In this document: piece by piece, positions 21,357 to 32,065 of the stretch
Position numbering within the stretch: position 1 is the stretch's first letter
Layout: each line of letters opens with the position of its first letter
From: Carya illinoinensis
Taxonomy: Eukaryota; Streptophyta; Magnoliopsida; Fagales; Juglandaceae
NCBI RefSeq assembly: GCF_018687715.1
Contig: NC_056755.1
Coordinates: forward strand, 30,034,501-30,098,500
Direction: 5' to 3'
DNA length: 64,000 bases
The notes under the pieces: generated by a model
The model's input: the letters and a program-made list of their open reading frames with translations, nothing else
The model's database searches: none
Told to the model about the DNA's origin: nothing
Position numbers and translations under genes: made by a program

Positions 21357-23429
21357 AGTGACACCCCCAAATCCCACGTACGGACACGTGGAAATCGAGA
21401 CGTCGGGATGATGTCAACACGAGTCACCATCCTATCTCCAAGTGCTAAGTGAGTGTATATGCAACAAATGTGCAAAAGAAAATGTGCAGCAGATAAACAG
21501 AGTCATATAACTAAGTACCAGAATTTTTCTATGTTTAATACAAACCCGTTCAAAACATACATAATAAAATATTGCAAGCCACAAATATCGTTTCAAACCA
21601 AACTACAAAGCGTAAACTCCAAATTAATACTCTGGCGGAGCCGCCTCTTCGGGCTCAGCCTCCTCCTCCTCCTTGACCTCTGCATCAAAATCTACGGTAC
21701 CAAAATGGTGCCGCAGGTAAGTAAAGATCCAAACGCCACTAGATAAAAACATATTAAACTCAAACAATATACATGAAAGAATGCAACTACACAAAACCCA
21801 TAAAACTACATCTTTTCCACGCACGCCAAAATCCCATTTTGGCCCAAAACGTAACTTTTAAAACCAGTCCTTGCCATTATCCCAGATAATGGCCCAAAAC
21901 AGGAAACCACTATTTTCCCATAAAATGGATCACAAAACCTCAAACATAACCTCGTCATTTTCCTAGAAAATGGCCCATATCCAAAATCCAAAACAACAAT
22001 CCAATTATTGCATGAACCATGATCTCCCCTAGGGATCATCCGCACACTCTGGCTTTTGTGTCACACCGCAGGTAACGAATACGAGTGTGACACCTAAACG
22101 AGCGATGCCCAGTACTCGCACCCGGCACGTACCTGGACCAGGTCATCCTCTAGTTCCGGCCAACCTAGGAACCACGAAGTCGACACAGCAACGTCACCGT
22201 ATCGTGCGATCCGGTCGTCGCTGATGTCACTTAGTATTATCCACTCCCGAGTGACCAGAGGAGTTCCACCGAGATAATATCCCATCTCGGCTTGGGGTCG
22301 TGATACACACGCACCCAAAAATTCGTTTATACAAATAACACCGATTTTTCTCAATTAAACAAATGCACATGAATGCATCACGCAATGCACACCTCAAGAT
22401 ACAAATCATCCAACCACTCATAAAATCAACAAAACCAAGCAACTCCATCTTCAATCCATCCGACCACCGAACTCCTCGGACTCAGTCCGGAATCAACCAA
22501 CTAGTCAAATAATTAATTGTAAGAGCAATAATATATTTAAATCTAAAATAGAGTTTAGAAAATACTTACAGTGCTATAAGGTATTTTTCAAAGGATCACG
22601 ACGTTGCAAACGGCAGAGAAAAAGTAACGTAACGGTGTATTTGGCACTGTGGCCGTGGTTTGTAAAATACCCACTTTCGAATGGGGACAAACCAAGACTT
22701 GGGATTGATAGGGAATGGCCTAGAGATGTTTATGAAGCTAATGGAAGTGAGGTTTGGCCGTGGGTGGTGGTGGAAGCGAAAAAAGAGCAAATCGGAGTTG
22801 AGCTTGTGGGAGCTGCTCCGGCAACGGATCGGGGCCGGAAATGGGTGGGTTAAGATGGCAAGAGGTAGGAGATGAAGTGGTGAAAAGATGGTGGCCGGAG
22901 GTAGAGCGACGGTGCCGGAAATGGCCAAAAACGTCGCGGCTTAGATGGGCTCTAGGTGGTTAACGGCGGCACGGGAGGGGCTGATTTTTGGTGGGGAGGT
23001 GCGCCGGCCAAAGGGGATTCGACCGGTGGGGGCGGTGTTGGCCACGTCGGCCGGACGGCGGTGGTCTGGGTAGCCGAAGCAATCGGTGACAGAGAAAGGG
23101 AGAGAAAAGCAGTGCGTGGGAGAAGAATGGGGAAGAAGGAAAGAAAAGAAGAAAAAAAAAAGAAAAGAAGGAAAAGAAAAAGAAAAGGAAAAGAAAAAAA
23201 GAAAAAGAGAAAAGAAAAAGAAAAGATGAGGAAAAAGAAATGAGGTTCAATCCTCACCTCCGGAATCTAAAAACCGATCCGACGAAAACAATTTTTAAAA
23301 ACCATAAAATGATTAAAATAAATTAAACACCACATCAAACTAAAATAAAACTAATTAAAATACAATAATTTAAAATAAAAAAATTAATATATTTTAATGT
23401 GAAAATACACGTAAAAACAGAATATCACA
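21357..23429 (-). mobile_element. Solo LTR of family B (B3)
   Basis: On the minus strand it starts TGTGATATTCTG near 23429, carries TTTTTACGTGTATTTTCAC like the other B LTRs, and ends GGGGGTGTCA.T at 21357. The 5-bp duplication TTGTC flanks it (21352-21356 and 23430-23434). It is 2073 bp long with no internal region, so the element was reduced by LTR-LTR recombination. It contains the homopurine tract (23100-23240) and the acidic frame (ending EEEEAEPEEAAPPEY) seen in the other copies. Its terminal base next to the left flank is changed. Confidence 0.85.
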
Positions 23430-23434
23430 TTGTC

Positions 23435-24446
23435 CCACTTATCTCTTCTTCCATTTTGGTTCTTTAGTCTATGGTGCTATTTGTTCGGTACGTGTCATTT
23501 ATTAGTGTGGACCACATGTTGATGACCTGGTTTTGAAGCCTAGTTCCCGAGTCATTTAGAGTTGTCTTTTTTCTCTATTGTTTGTTCAGATGGGTGCTAG
23601 AGTTTTAGATGGTTTGTCTTCAAAAAAACTTGGGTTATCTAATTCAGTTTTTAGATGTTTAGATGATATTTAGATTTTTATATAATTTTGTTTAAATTAA
23701 GATATTTTTATAAAATAATTTATAAAAATAACATCATTTTAAAGAAATATGCACAATTTATAAGAATTGTAAAAAATATTATACATATATTATTACTCAC
23801 TGGTGAAAGGTAAAATGGGAAAGAGAGCAAAGTGGGACATTACCAAACATGATGAAGAAATTAACAATTAATGATCAAGAATTCTCGAACATGTTGACAT
23901 GAGGTGCAGGCTAAGATCTCATATCTTTAAATGCTGTAAAGTTCAATGACAGAGGTTCGGATTTGTCAACAAAGGCTGCCAAAGGGTGGCCGACAGGTAG
24001 ATGATATCGATAGATCAGGGATAAGATGCCACAAAAATGACACTAGAGATTTGAGGCTGTGACCCGTAAGCTGCATGTATGTGCATTAATCCTTCCAACT
24101 CCATGATCTAGTAAATCTATTTCTATCTCTGAAGCGCCGCTAAATCCTTTGATGACATAGGGATTGGCGTCTGAGAGCACTACCATTATTGGTTGCTCAC
24201 TAGATCACTTGCTCTGTAGCTTAATACAGTCAAAAGTTGATTGATGGATAACATATTTAAAGGCTTCCATGAAAATATGGATTTTTTTTGTACCGAAGGA
24301 CGTAAAGTAGAAATATTTATCATTTTTAATGGTATTCTACACACTGATAAAAAAAAATACCTCAAGTTCATTTCTTTTGATTCTTGGTTCATTTCTTTTG
24401 ATTCTTGGTCTATGAAATGTATATTAATCTGTTTCTTATTTTAAAA
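23435..24446. other. Low-copy-looking interval, no gene recognised
   Basis: No transposon family is recognised. A minus-strand open stretch near 24050-24195 looks protein-like but has no splice or start context that I trust. A 22-bp direct duplication (TTCATTTCTTTTGATTCTTG) lies at 24368-24410. Confidence 0.35.
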
Positions 24447-24669
24447 ATTTGACTTTTTCTTGATTAAAAATAAGATGAGATGAGATAATTTCAAATAAAA
24501 GTTAAATAAAATATTAGTAAAATATTTTTTTAATATTATTATTATTATTATAGAAATTAAAATAAAAGTTGAATTGTTTATTATATTTTATAAGTAAATT
24601 TAAAAAATTTATAATAATGAGATGATATAAAATAAAATGAGAAAAAATACTTTTTAAATCCAAACGAGC
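24447..24669 (+). mobile_element. MITE of family M, copy 2
   Basis: AAATAAGATGAGATGAGATA at the left, GTTGAATTGTTTATTATATT in the middle, AATGAGATGATATAAAATAA and TTTAAATCCAAACGAGC at the right. It shares its internal phrases with copies 1 and 3. Ends are approximate. Confidence 0.6.
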
Positions 24670-26173
24670 TATGAATATCTTCATTGCAGTTGGTTCATGT
24701 AGCAGAGCTTATGTGCAATATGGCTGAGCCTTTGAGTTATAACAGCAAGGAAACAACCCGGGACAGGCAATTTTTACAGCCTAGTGCTCTCATTCTTTTC
24801 ACTTCGCTTGCATCTCATCCAATGTACGGATTGATAGTGTCAAGGAATTTATTTATTCCTTGGGAATTTGATTTCTTATAGGCAATAATACTAATGTGTA
24901 TAATTAGCAACAAATGCTGGGAGGAAGGAGAAGAAGAATTTTTCTTGAAACCAGTTGGACTATATCATGGAAATAGATTTTCTTCTTCACTCAACAATTG
25001 TAGTTTCTTTTTGTAATGTTTTTAACAAATTAGTTCAAATAATGTAATACGTAGTGGATTGTATCGTATATATCGCATACATTTTACATGATGAATATTG
25101 ATTTTTTTTTCTTTTATTTTACATGCATTTAGTTAAAAAGGTTAATTAGTTGTCTATTTTTTACATAAATTTATTTTTCCATTTTAATATATCTTTAGTT
25201 TTCTACATTTTTTCTTGAAAGTTTTGTAATAAAATATAAGCTTTTAGATTAAAAAAAAAAAAAAAAAGCTTTTCAACACTTTCTTCTGTTAAAAAAAATT
25301 AATAACATATAAATTTTTTTTTTTTTTAAAAAAAAAAAAACCCCGGGATACAGTCCGAAATCCAAATTTTAGAATTTTAAATATCCTAAATTCATTTAAG
25401 TTTCTGATAACCAGACTAATCTTGGATGAGTACCCAACCTAGAACCCAAGTGAACAGTTTTGAATATGCCTATCAAATAAGTTCACTTAGATATTTTTAT
25501 TTTTTATTTTTTATTTAATAATTAAAGATGTTTAAAAAATTCTTAAAATAAACTGGTTTATGCTCGTGTGTGTATATTTGTGTTACACATGGGATGTATA
25601 TCTAGTATTGTCCCATTTTGGTATATCTGACCGGTCAGTTTTGTGCATTACAAGATGTGATACTTTTATTGAATAAAAATAGTAAAAGACAATCGTATCC
25701 TCCTGAGAAATAATTTCTAAGTACAAATCTTTAACACTTTTTTTTAAAACACAATTGTATCGCATTTTAAAAAGTTATAAAAAAAATATTAATTTTTTGT
25801 AAAATTTATTTTTTAATAAAAAATCTGTACAAAACTTATTTATTTAAGATTTGTTCTGAGCACGTCTCTCTATACGACGTTATTTCTAAAAAAAATGAAC
25901 TAAGAAGAGGGATATGGGTCCCCTCCAAGGAATGGATGCATGTAAGTGCAAATTAGAGGGTTCCTTTTCGGCTGTTTCTCAGTTGTGCACATGAAGAGAT
26001 GCTTTCTTTCCCCCAACAAAAGCATTGGAAGTTGAAGCTCTCTTAACATATCATCACCTGTTTTCTTTTATTTTTACTTGAATTTATCTAATTTATAAAT
26101 AGTTCCTACCGTTAATCTTTTTTTTTTTTTTTTTAATCTAATTTATAGACATTGCAGCCTTATTTACTTTTAG
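24670..26173. other. AT-rich interval without a recognised gene
   Basis: Homopolymer A and T runs (25248-25345) and simple AT-rich DNA. A plus-strand open stretch (24688-24881) preceded by an ATTGCAG acceptor-like site is the only protein-like text; its family is unknown and it has no donor or upstream exon. The frame at 25583-25765 is not supported. Confidence 0.35.
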
Positions 26174-26267
26174 GATTGGCTGTTTTCAAGATTCTATTTT
26201 AGAGGATACTTGAGAATGAGATGGGATGATAAATTTGTTAATAGTAATAAAATAGTTTATGAATAAT
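26174..26267 (+). mobile_element. MITE of family M, copy 3, left half
   Basis: It begins near TTAGGATTGGCTGTTTTC, which mirrors the complement of the right end (GGAGATTGG and GGGGTTGTTTGG words near 35280-35296). It runs through GAATGAGATGGGATGATAAA and breaks off at the AATAAT duplication (26262-26267). The right half resumes at 34975. Confidence 0.6.
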
Positions 26268-26365
26268 TAATATGAATCTACAGGATTAGAATCCTTTGAA
26301 CCCACAATCAATTTAAAAACTGACCTAAGAAAGCGAAAGTCAAGTCAATGGGTGAAAAATTTAAA
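26268..26365 (-). repeat. Inverted copy of the D LTR 3' end
   Basis: This segment is the reverse complement of 27009-27100 with scattered differences: TTTGAACCCACAATC..AAAAACTGACCTAAGAAAG and AAGTCAAGTCAATGGGT on one side, ACCCATTGACTTGACTT..CTTTCTTAGG and GATTATGGGTTCAA on the other. Confidence 0.75.
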
Positions 26366-26387
26366 CCCATTGATAACTCGATTAAAA

Positions 26388-27100
26388 ATGTTTATTTTAT
26401 TATTTTAGAATAATTGTGTTTATTATGAGAAGGACTTGAGGGCATGCTAGGAAAGTAATTATTTTGTTGACTAGAGTTTCAAAAGGGTTATTGTAGCCGA
26501 GTTACTGTAGCACGGTACTGTAGCCGTGACAATATTCATTTAGGGGCATTTTTGAAAGATAGAGGCTTTATCTTACTTAGGGTTTTATGAGGTTTTAGTT
26601 TAAATACTCTTTGTCGTCTCATTTTAAACAGTTAATGAAAGTTTATGAAAATTGATGAATAGCTGAGTTACTGTAACGCAATACTATAGCCGCGATACTA
26701 TTCACTCAGGGGCAATTTTGAAGGATGGAGGCTTTATCTTACCTAGGGTTTTGTGAGGTTTTATTTTAAATACTCTTTATTACCTCATTTTAAACAGTTA
26801 CTGAAAATTTATGAAAATTGATGAATTTTATTTATTGTGAGTTGAGTTTATCTCATATTGTTCTTCATTGAACGTTTGAACTTATTAAATGTAAATCACA
26901 ACCTTTGTGGCATTCATCCTTTGTGATTTGCGTTCGTGAGATGGATTCTTTAATGGTTCTAGATTTTAATATAATCTAGGTTTTGAAACGAATTCTTAAT
27001 GGGTGTAGATTCTCTACCCATTGACTTGACTTTGGCTTTCTTAGGTGAGTTTTCAAATCGATTATGGGTTCAAGGGATTCCAATTCCTCGGTTTATATCA
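26388..27100 (+). repeat. 5' LTR of gypsy D
   Basis: The LTR includes TTATTATGAGAAGGACTTGA, a GTAGC-rich repeat (TTACTGTAGCACGGTACTGT), a duplicated block (about 26495-26640 and 26660-26830) and ends TTTATATCA at 27100. A copy of the region is at about 34560-34761 and, inverted, at 53237-53760. The left boundary is approximate because the start adjoins the inverted fragment. Confidence 0.65.
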
Positions 27101-27102
27101 TT

Positions 27103-27115
27103 TGGTATTCCGAGC
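27103..27115 (+). other. Primer-binding site of gypsy D
   Basis: TGGTATTCCGAGC, two bases after the LTR end, corresponds to the tRNA-iMet complement TGGTATCAGAGC with a small change. Confidence 0.6.
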
Positions 27116-27884
27116 AAGGTTTCCAATTAGATTTGGTTCTATCTTTTAATTATTGCATCTTTAAATTTAATTCTAAGGTTTCATTGTTTTAGGGTTCCCA
27201 AAAAAAGGGGGGGGGGGGCTGTTGAATTCCTTTGCTAAGGTTTCTGAATTTCTTTGATTAGAGTTGCATTATTATTTGATTAGGATTGCCTTGTTCTTTG
27301 ATTAGGGCTACCGAAATTACTCTATCTTAGGGCTCTTGTTTTTATTGGAGTGCCATTTCTGATTTGTTGAGTTTCACAATTGAATCCTATTGATTTTCAC
27401 AATTGAATCAATTGTTTGTGATTGAATTAGTGAGGAAAAAAAAAGAGAAAAGAAAAGAAAAGAAGATTTCAAAAAAAAAAACAAGTCGAATTTTTTTTTA
27501 CTTGTTTTTTTTTTAGCCTTATCATCATAGAGGTCTATATATATCATTATAGTTGGTATCTTGTTTTGTAATTACTCTTTCTCTCGTATCAATTCCTTAA
27601 GTCTCGTGTCATTTTATTCCTTTCGTGTTTCTCTATTCTTATTTCTTGGACCTAATTATTAGTTGGAATAAAATAAGGTTGTATTATCTTGATTGAGTTC
27701 AATTAGTTCTTAAAGACCTTAAGTGGGAAAACTCTTGAGGTAAGAGGCAAGAGAGTGTAAGATCATTATCGGGAAAAAGTCAATTAAGAGTAATACACAA
27801 GTTGAGTGCCATTATTCGAGCGTAAACATGTAAATGAGTGTGTGAGGTTTTTACAACTAACATTCTTTTGTGCAGCACATTACG
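27116..27884 (+). other. Untranslated leader of gypsy D
   Basis: Non-coding leader between the primer site and the gag ATG. It contains repeated phrases (GATTAGGGCTACC, GATTAGAGTTGC), an A/G-rich tract near 27436-27482 and a G-run near 27208. No open frame of note. Confidence 0.5.
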
Positions 27885-28257
27885 ATGTCTCACACATTAC
27901 CGAAGGGGATGTCAGACAATTTCTACTTTGTGTTGTAGTCCATTTAACAAAAGTTTAAAAGGTTGAATTTCGCATTAGGGGAAGTGAGGGATATGATGAA
28001 TTAACGAGATACAGTGATTAGAAATCTGCAAAGTGGGAGAGATAAGAGGAGACGTGAGTATAGTATTGAGAATGTGTATAAGTATGAAGAGTATGATGAG
28101 TCTTTTGTTCCCAGACTTGCTCTCAATACACAAATTAAAATAGATTATATGAAGCAATAAAGAAAGAATGTTTTTCATACCAGATGCCATATCAAAAACA
28201 AGGTATGTAATATATCGTTGATGGAGGCAGTTGTACTAATTTGGCTAGCACTATTTT
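27885..28257 (+). pseudogene. gag and protease start of gypsy D
   Basis: The ATG at 27885 opens MSHTLPKGMSDNFYFVL, followed by LNFALGEVRDMM and IRNLQSGRDKRRRE, the N-terminal gag pattern of this chromovirus-like family. A large internal deletion then joins to IENVY..DYMKQ and to the start of the protease with NVFHTRCHIKNKV and the active-site segment DGGSCTNLAST near 28218-28252. Stops occur early. The CACTA insertion splits the protease after this point; the protease continues at 32066. Confidence 0.75.
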
Positions 28258-28499
28258 CACTGCAATAGAATAGAATAGCTCTTTAAGGATGAAAATTTTG
28301 GTCCCAAATTATAGGGACTTTGTCCCAAAAAAATTTTTTTGGAATAAAAAAAATTCGTCCCAAGGTCGTCCGCTACAATATTATCTCAGAAGATATTTTG
28401 GGATGAAAATCACCATTTTGTCCCAAAATATATCTTTTGGGTTGAAAATCACCATTTTGTCCCAAGTTCGCACTTTTTTTGTAGCAGTTGAAGTTTGTC

Positions 28500-28775
28500 C
28501 TAGAATATCATTCGAATGGTTACTATTTTACGTTCAAACAAGGTTAAATTATTTGAATGATTGAAAAATATGTTCGAACAAATACACATTTTGAGAACAT
28601 TCGAACAATATAAATATAGCTTTCCATTCGAACGTTCAAGGGATAGATTGAACAGTAAAAGAGATCGAATGGATAAAAGTTATGTTCGAACGCAACAAAA
28701 ATAAATGGCATTTGAACATTATGTGATCGTTTGAAGTCGTTCAAATATTTTATGTGGTCATTCGAACGATAAATA
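28500..28775. repeat. CACTA left subterminal repeats (TTCGAA words)
   Basis: About nine occurrences of ATTCGAACG / GTTCGAAC / CATTCGAATGG and close variants in both orientations within 280 bp. Short motifs of this kind at CACTA ends are known binding sites for the TNPA-type protein; the role here is inferred. Confidence 0.65.
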
Positions 28776-28929
28776 TTTTATTAAAATCCCATAATAATAA
28801 AAAACCAAATAGACATTCATAATATTTGAAAAAAATACATTAGAAACTATTTAATACTCACAAAAGTTTTATAATAAGTGCAAACTAAATAAATAACAGT
28901 GAGACTGGCATTGTTCATACATAATTAGA

Positions 28930-30478
28930 CAATCCCAAAATCTACACGTAAAAATCCATCAGCTTATGCTTGTAGTGTTGCATAAGCTGCTGCATTTGGA
29001 GTTGCATCTCTCTCCTGAACTCTTCTTGTTGTTATTCATGTTGTTTGAGGTGCATCTCCATGTCTCCTTGTTTTGCCAATTGAGTCTCTAACTCAAGCTG
29101 CCTTACAACTAATTCTTCGATTTTGCGATTCGCATTCTCTTACGCTATAGAGGTTGTAGAGGCAAACTCGGAAGAAGAGGAAGATGGAGAAGGCTTTACA
29201 CAGCCACCCAAACCCCTCAAATATCCTAAATGTTGACCCAGAACTTATGTAAAAATATCAACATTATGTGTTGATGAATTTTGATCTGAAGCAGATTCAG
29301 CACATATGTCAACCATTTTATCTTACACATAAGATAAAGAGTTAATATCATAATAAATATTCTAATATATTTATTTAAAACAGATTATAATACTTACATA
29401 ATTTTCACGGGTATCAGGGATGAGTCCACACTCTCCATTATGATTAGTATCTGATGCAGCATATAATTTTTTCAGATCATAATTGGTATCTGAATATTGC
29501 TACAATAAATATTTGTTAAGATATAAAGTCATTAGGATTCATATATTCAATTGACTATATACAATAAAAAAAAATAGCAATACCAATTTCTTAGAGGGGC
29601 GATGAAAAGATCTTAGGCCTGCATGATGATTAATCTTCAATTTTGATCTATTTGTTTTATTTATGAATTTTGCTCCTACTTAGAAATTGAAAATATTAGA
29701 AAGTGAAATTAAAAATAGGACAACTAAAATAATTAATTTAATTATATCTTATATGATGGATCTTCAAACATGTCACAAAGTTTTTCCTACTTGGAAGGTC
29801 GGACATCTTGAAAAGGATGTTGGCGTGCATCTTCCATGTTCTCGAACTTATTATAATGCTCATGACACCTCGCCTTATATTTGCAAAATGCATTACTCAT
29901 AAGTTCTTCCACAGTCTTACACTCCTCTCTCCGACCAAACTTAATTCGAAATCATCGTTGAAAAAAATTTACACAAACATATTATCATTTATAATATTCT
30001 AAATTTAAGTAAAATATAAAAATTTAATTTACTAAATAAATGTTTTAAACATTACCAAACAACGCTTCTTGATAAGCTCTTTAACATTTTGAGGGATTTT
30101 CTTCCATGAACTCGTTGCCAAAGGGGCATAAGTTCGTGTAAGAGTACCCACATGCGATGCAAGCCATGCTGCTGGTTGTTCTTCACCTCCGGTATGTTTG
30201 TCAAGAATGTTAACCTTGATGTTATCCACCTTACAATATTTTTCCAACGTCAAGCTTCTAGTAGTGCCTCGACCTTGATGAGATTATACTGTGAACTCTA
30301 TAAAATATAACATTGTTATCAATTTCTATTATATGTCTATTATATGACCTTAATTAATAACTTTTATGACTATTAGAATTTTACCTTATTTTGTAGAGTC
30401 AATCTCTAATGGTGAGTCTGAATAAGAGCTAGGAATAGGTGGAGATGAGATGCGAACTTCCTTTCTCTTCGGTGGCAT
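28930..30478 (-). pseudogene. CACTA TnpA-like gene (Transposase_24 / Ptta-En-Spm), multi-exon
   Basis: The start ATG at 30478 reads MPPKRKEVRISSPPIPSS. A following segment (30253-30060) contains LEKYCKVDNIKVNILDKHTG and PLATSSWKKIPQNVKELI, typical of the Ptta/En/Spm plant transposase family, then a GT donor. The next exon (about 29940-29710) has CKTVEELMSNAFCKYKARCH and EKLCDMFEDPSYK. The tail (about 29240-28930) is a glutamine-rich coiled coil (RKIEELVVRQLELETQLAKQ, MQLQMQQLMQ). Stops interrupt exon 1 and later parts. It would bind the element's ends and help the TNP2 transposase. Confidence 0.65.
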
Positions 30479-30539
30479 AATTTCAAAACACTAATACAGT
30501 ATTTATTAAGTAAAATAGTGCTCATCAAATATAATGTGA

Positions 30540-31040
30540 ACACATAATTGGTCAATGATAATCTGTATCAGTATCATTTCACAATTCAGTGTCATCATTT
30601 GTAGATACTTCAAATGATTCAATATTTTGCTCAATTGTCGCATCAACAATTTTAGCCTCAATATCTTCTCTATTTAATGGAATCATCTCATACTGGCTCA
30701 AATCCACAAACAAATTAAAGACGGGCTTATTCTTTTGGTGTGCTTCTTGAGTAGAGGGATAATCTTCTTCTTATTCATATTGTCTTTCCACCTGAGGAAT
30801 AACATCATATATATTTCTTGAAGAATATTTTTGTACTACTTGCCATTGATTTCCTAACTTCGCGTTATCTAAGTAGAATACTTGAGATGCCTGAGAAGCC
30901 AAAATAAAAGGAACATTTTCATACCATGTTTTTGATGTATTAATACTCAAAAAATATTCATCATCAGGGACTCCAGTTCGAAAATTGTTTAAATCCCACC
31001 AATCACACTTAAATAGATACAGTGCAAGCTCCCTCAAATC
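30540..31040 (-). pseudogene. CACTA TNP2 C-terminal domain (DUF4216) remnant
   Basis: LYLFKCDWWDLNNFRTG, FLSINTSKTWYENVPFI and LASQASQVFYLDNAKLG followed by WQVVQKYSSRNIYDV are the hallmarks of DUF4216, which lies after the catalytic region of TNP2 transposases. An acidic tail follows, with stops near 30771 and 30600. The catalytic region that should precede it is missing; DNA to its right is non-TNP2. Confidence 0.78.
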
Positions 31041-31519
31041 TCTATTTATGATACGGGTTGCTGTGGAATTCCTATCGACCTGGTGGGGTATATATTTGAT
31101 AGGATTAGATCAGAGTCCCAGTACATTTCGATGGATATACTGCCATTCGGAATTCTGATCACCCAATTTTTTATATTTGCTAGTGTTGTGCCTGATGTTG
31201 CTTAGCGTAAACGGGAGCTGATGGGACCGATAAACAGCACCACCCTCTCATGTAGCATGGGACACGCGAGACTACGTCTTCGTGGACATGTTTCAGAACT
31301 GGTTGATCCTCAAAGAAATGCATAGCCTGGAGATCATGGAGGGATAGCTGCTGAGACATCTACATAGGCTGAGGCATCAGTACACAGCATTACTCGTGCG
31401 GAGATGGTCGAGATCGTGTGTGCAACGATCAGCGAACAAACATCAACGGTGATTGATACAGTGCGTATGGAGATTCGTTCTGTTGTGCTTGTGCTTCGTA
31501 CAAAGATTACTGCTTGCAT

Positions 31520-32003
31520 CTCTGAGTTACGTACAGTTTGATGCTATGTCTGCGACTCAAGTCACCATCAGTACTCAACTGACACAAATAGAGGAACATA
31601 TAGCTGTAGTTGAGGAAGTGTGCAAAGACTTGGGGTCTTAATTAGTACTTTCTATCTTTTATTTATTTATTTATTTTTCACTTTTTAGCATGGACAATAT
31701 TTTATGTTTTGTGAATTCAGTATTTAACTATGATTAGTATTATTTTATATTTTCTAATAATTAGTTTAGAAAATATAAAATAATACTAATGATAGTTAAA
31801 TACTGCATTTACAAAACATAAAATATTGTCCATGCTAAAAATGAAAAATAAATAAATAAATAAAGATAGAAAGTACTAATTAAGATCCCAAGTCTTTGCA
31901 CACTTTCTCGACTGCAGCTATACATTCCTCTATTTGTGTCAGTCGAGTACTAATGGTGGCTTGAGTCGCAGACATGGCATCAAACTCTGTATGTAACTCA
32001 GAG
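31520..32003. repeat. Near-perfect 484-bp palindrome (238-bp arms)
   Basis: Arms 31520-31757 and 31766-32003 are reverse complements with few mismatches and no net length difference; the central loop is about 8 bp (around TAATTAG). Each arm, read outward-in, encodes the same C-terminal peptide ending TQIEE.I..VE.VCKDLGS with a TAA stop, then an AT-rich tail. It is thus an inverted duplication of the 3' end of a reading frame (plus-strand frame visible from about 31230). It lies at the right end of the CACTA. Confidence 0.9.
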
Positions 32004-32065
32004 AGTCTTTATTGTTCATGTCCCAAAATAAAATTGTCCCAAAAAAAGTCTTTTTTGTTGTAGTG

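Larger units (their letters stand above)
28258..32065 (-). mobile_element. CACTA (En/Spm) transposon, defective
   Basis: The left end CACTGCAATAGAATAG and the right end, read inward on the minus strand, CACTACAACAAAAAAG are CACTA-type termini. Both ends carry the TTGTCCCAAAA words common at plant CACTA ends. Flanking triplets TTT (28255-28257) and CTT (32066-32068) fit the 3-bp target duplication with one change. Excising the element restores the D protease frame (LAST..LVDKL). Inside are minus-strand remnants of a Transposase_24-type gene and a TNP2 C-terminus (DUF4216), TTCGAA-rich subterminal repeats and a large palindrome. The TNP2 catalytic part is gone. Confidence 0.82.

Noticed and set aside
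22952..23257. Overlapping frames rich in Lys/Glu or Phe/Ser on both strands (also at 36103-36417, 43544-43861, 49621-49957)
   Set aside because: They are translations of the homopurine/homopyrimidine tract in family B LTRs, open on both strands because of low complexity.
24053..24195. Minus-strand protein-like stretch in the low-copy interval
   Set aside because: No start, no convincing splice sites and no recognised family; too short to call.
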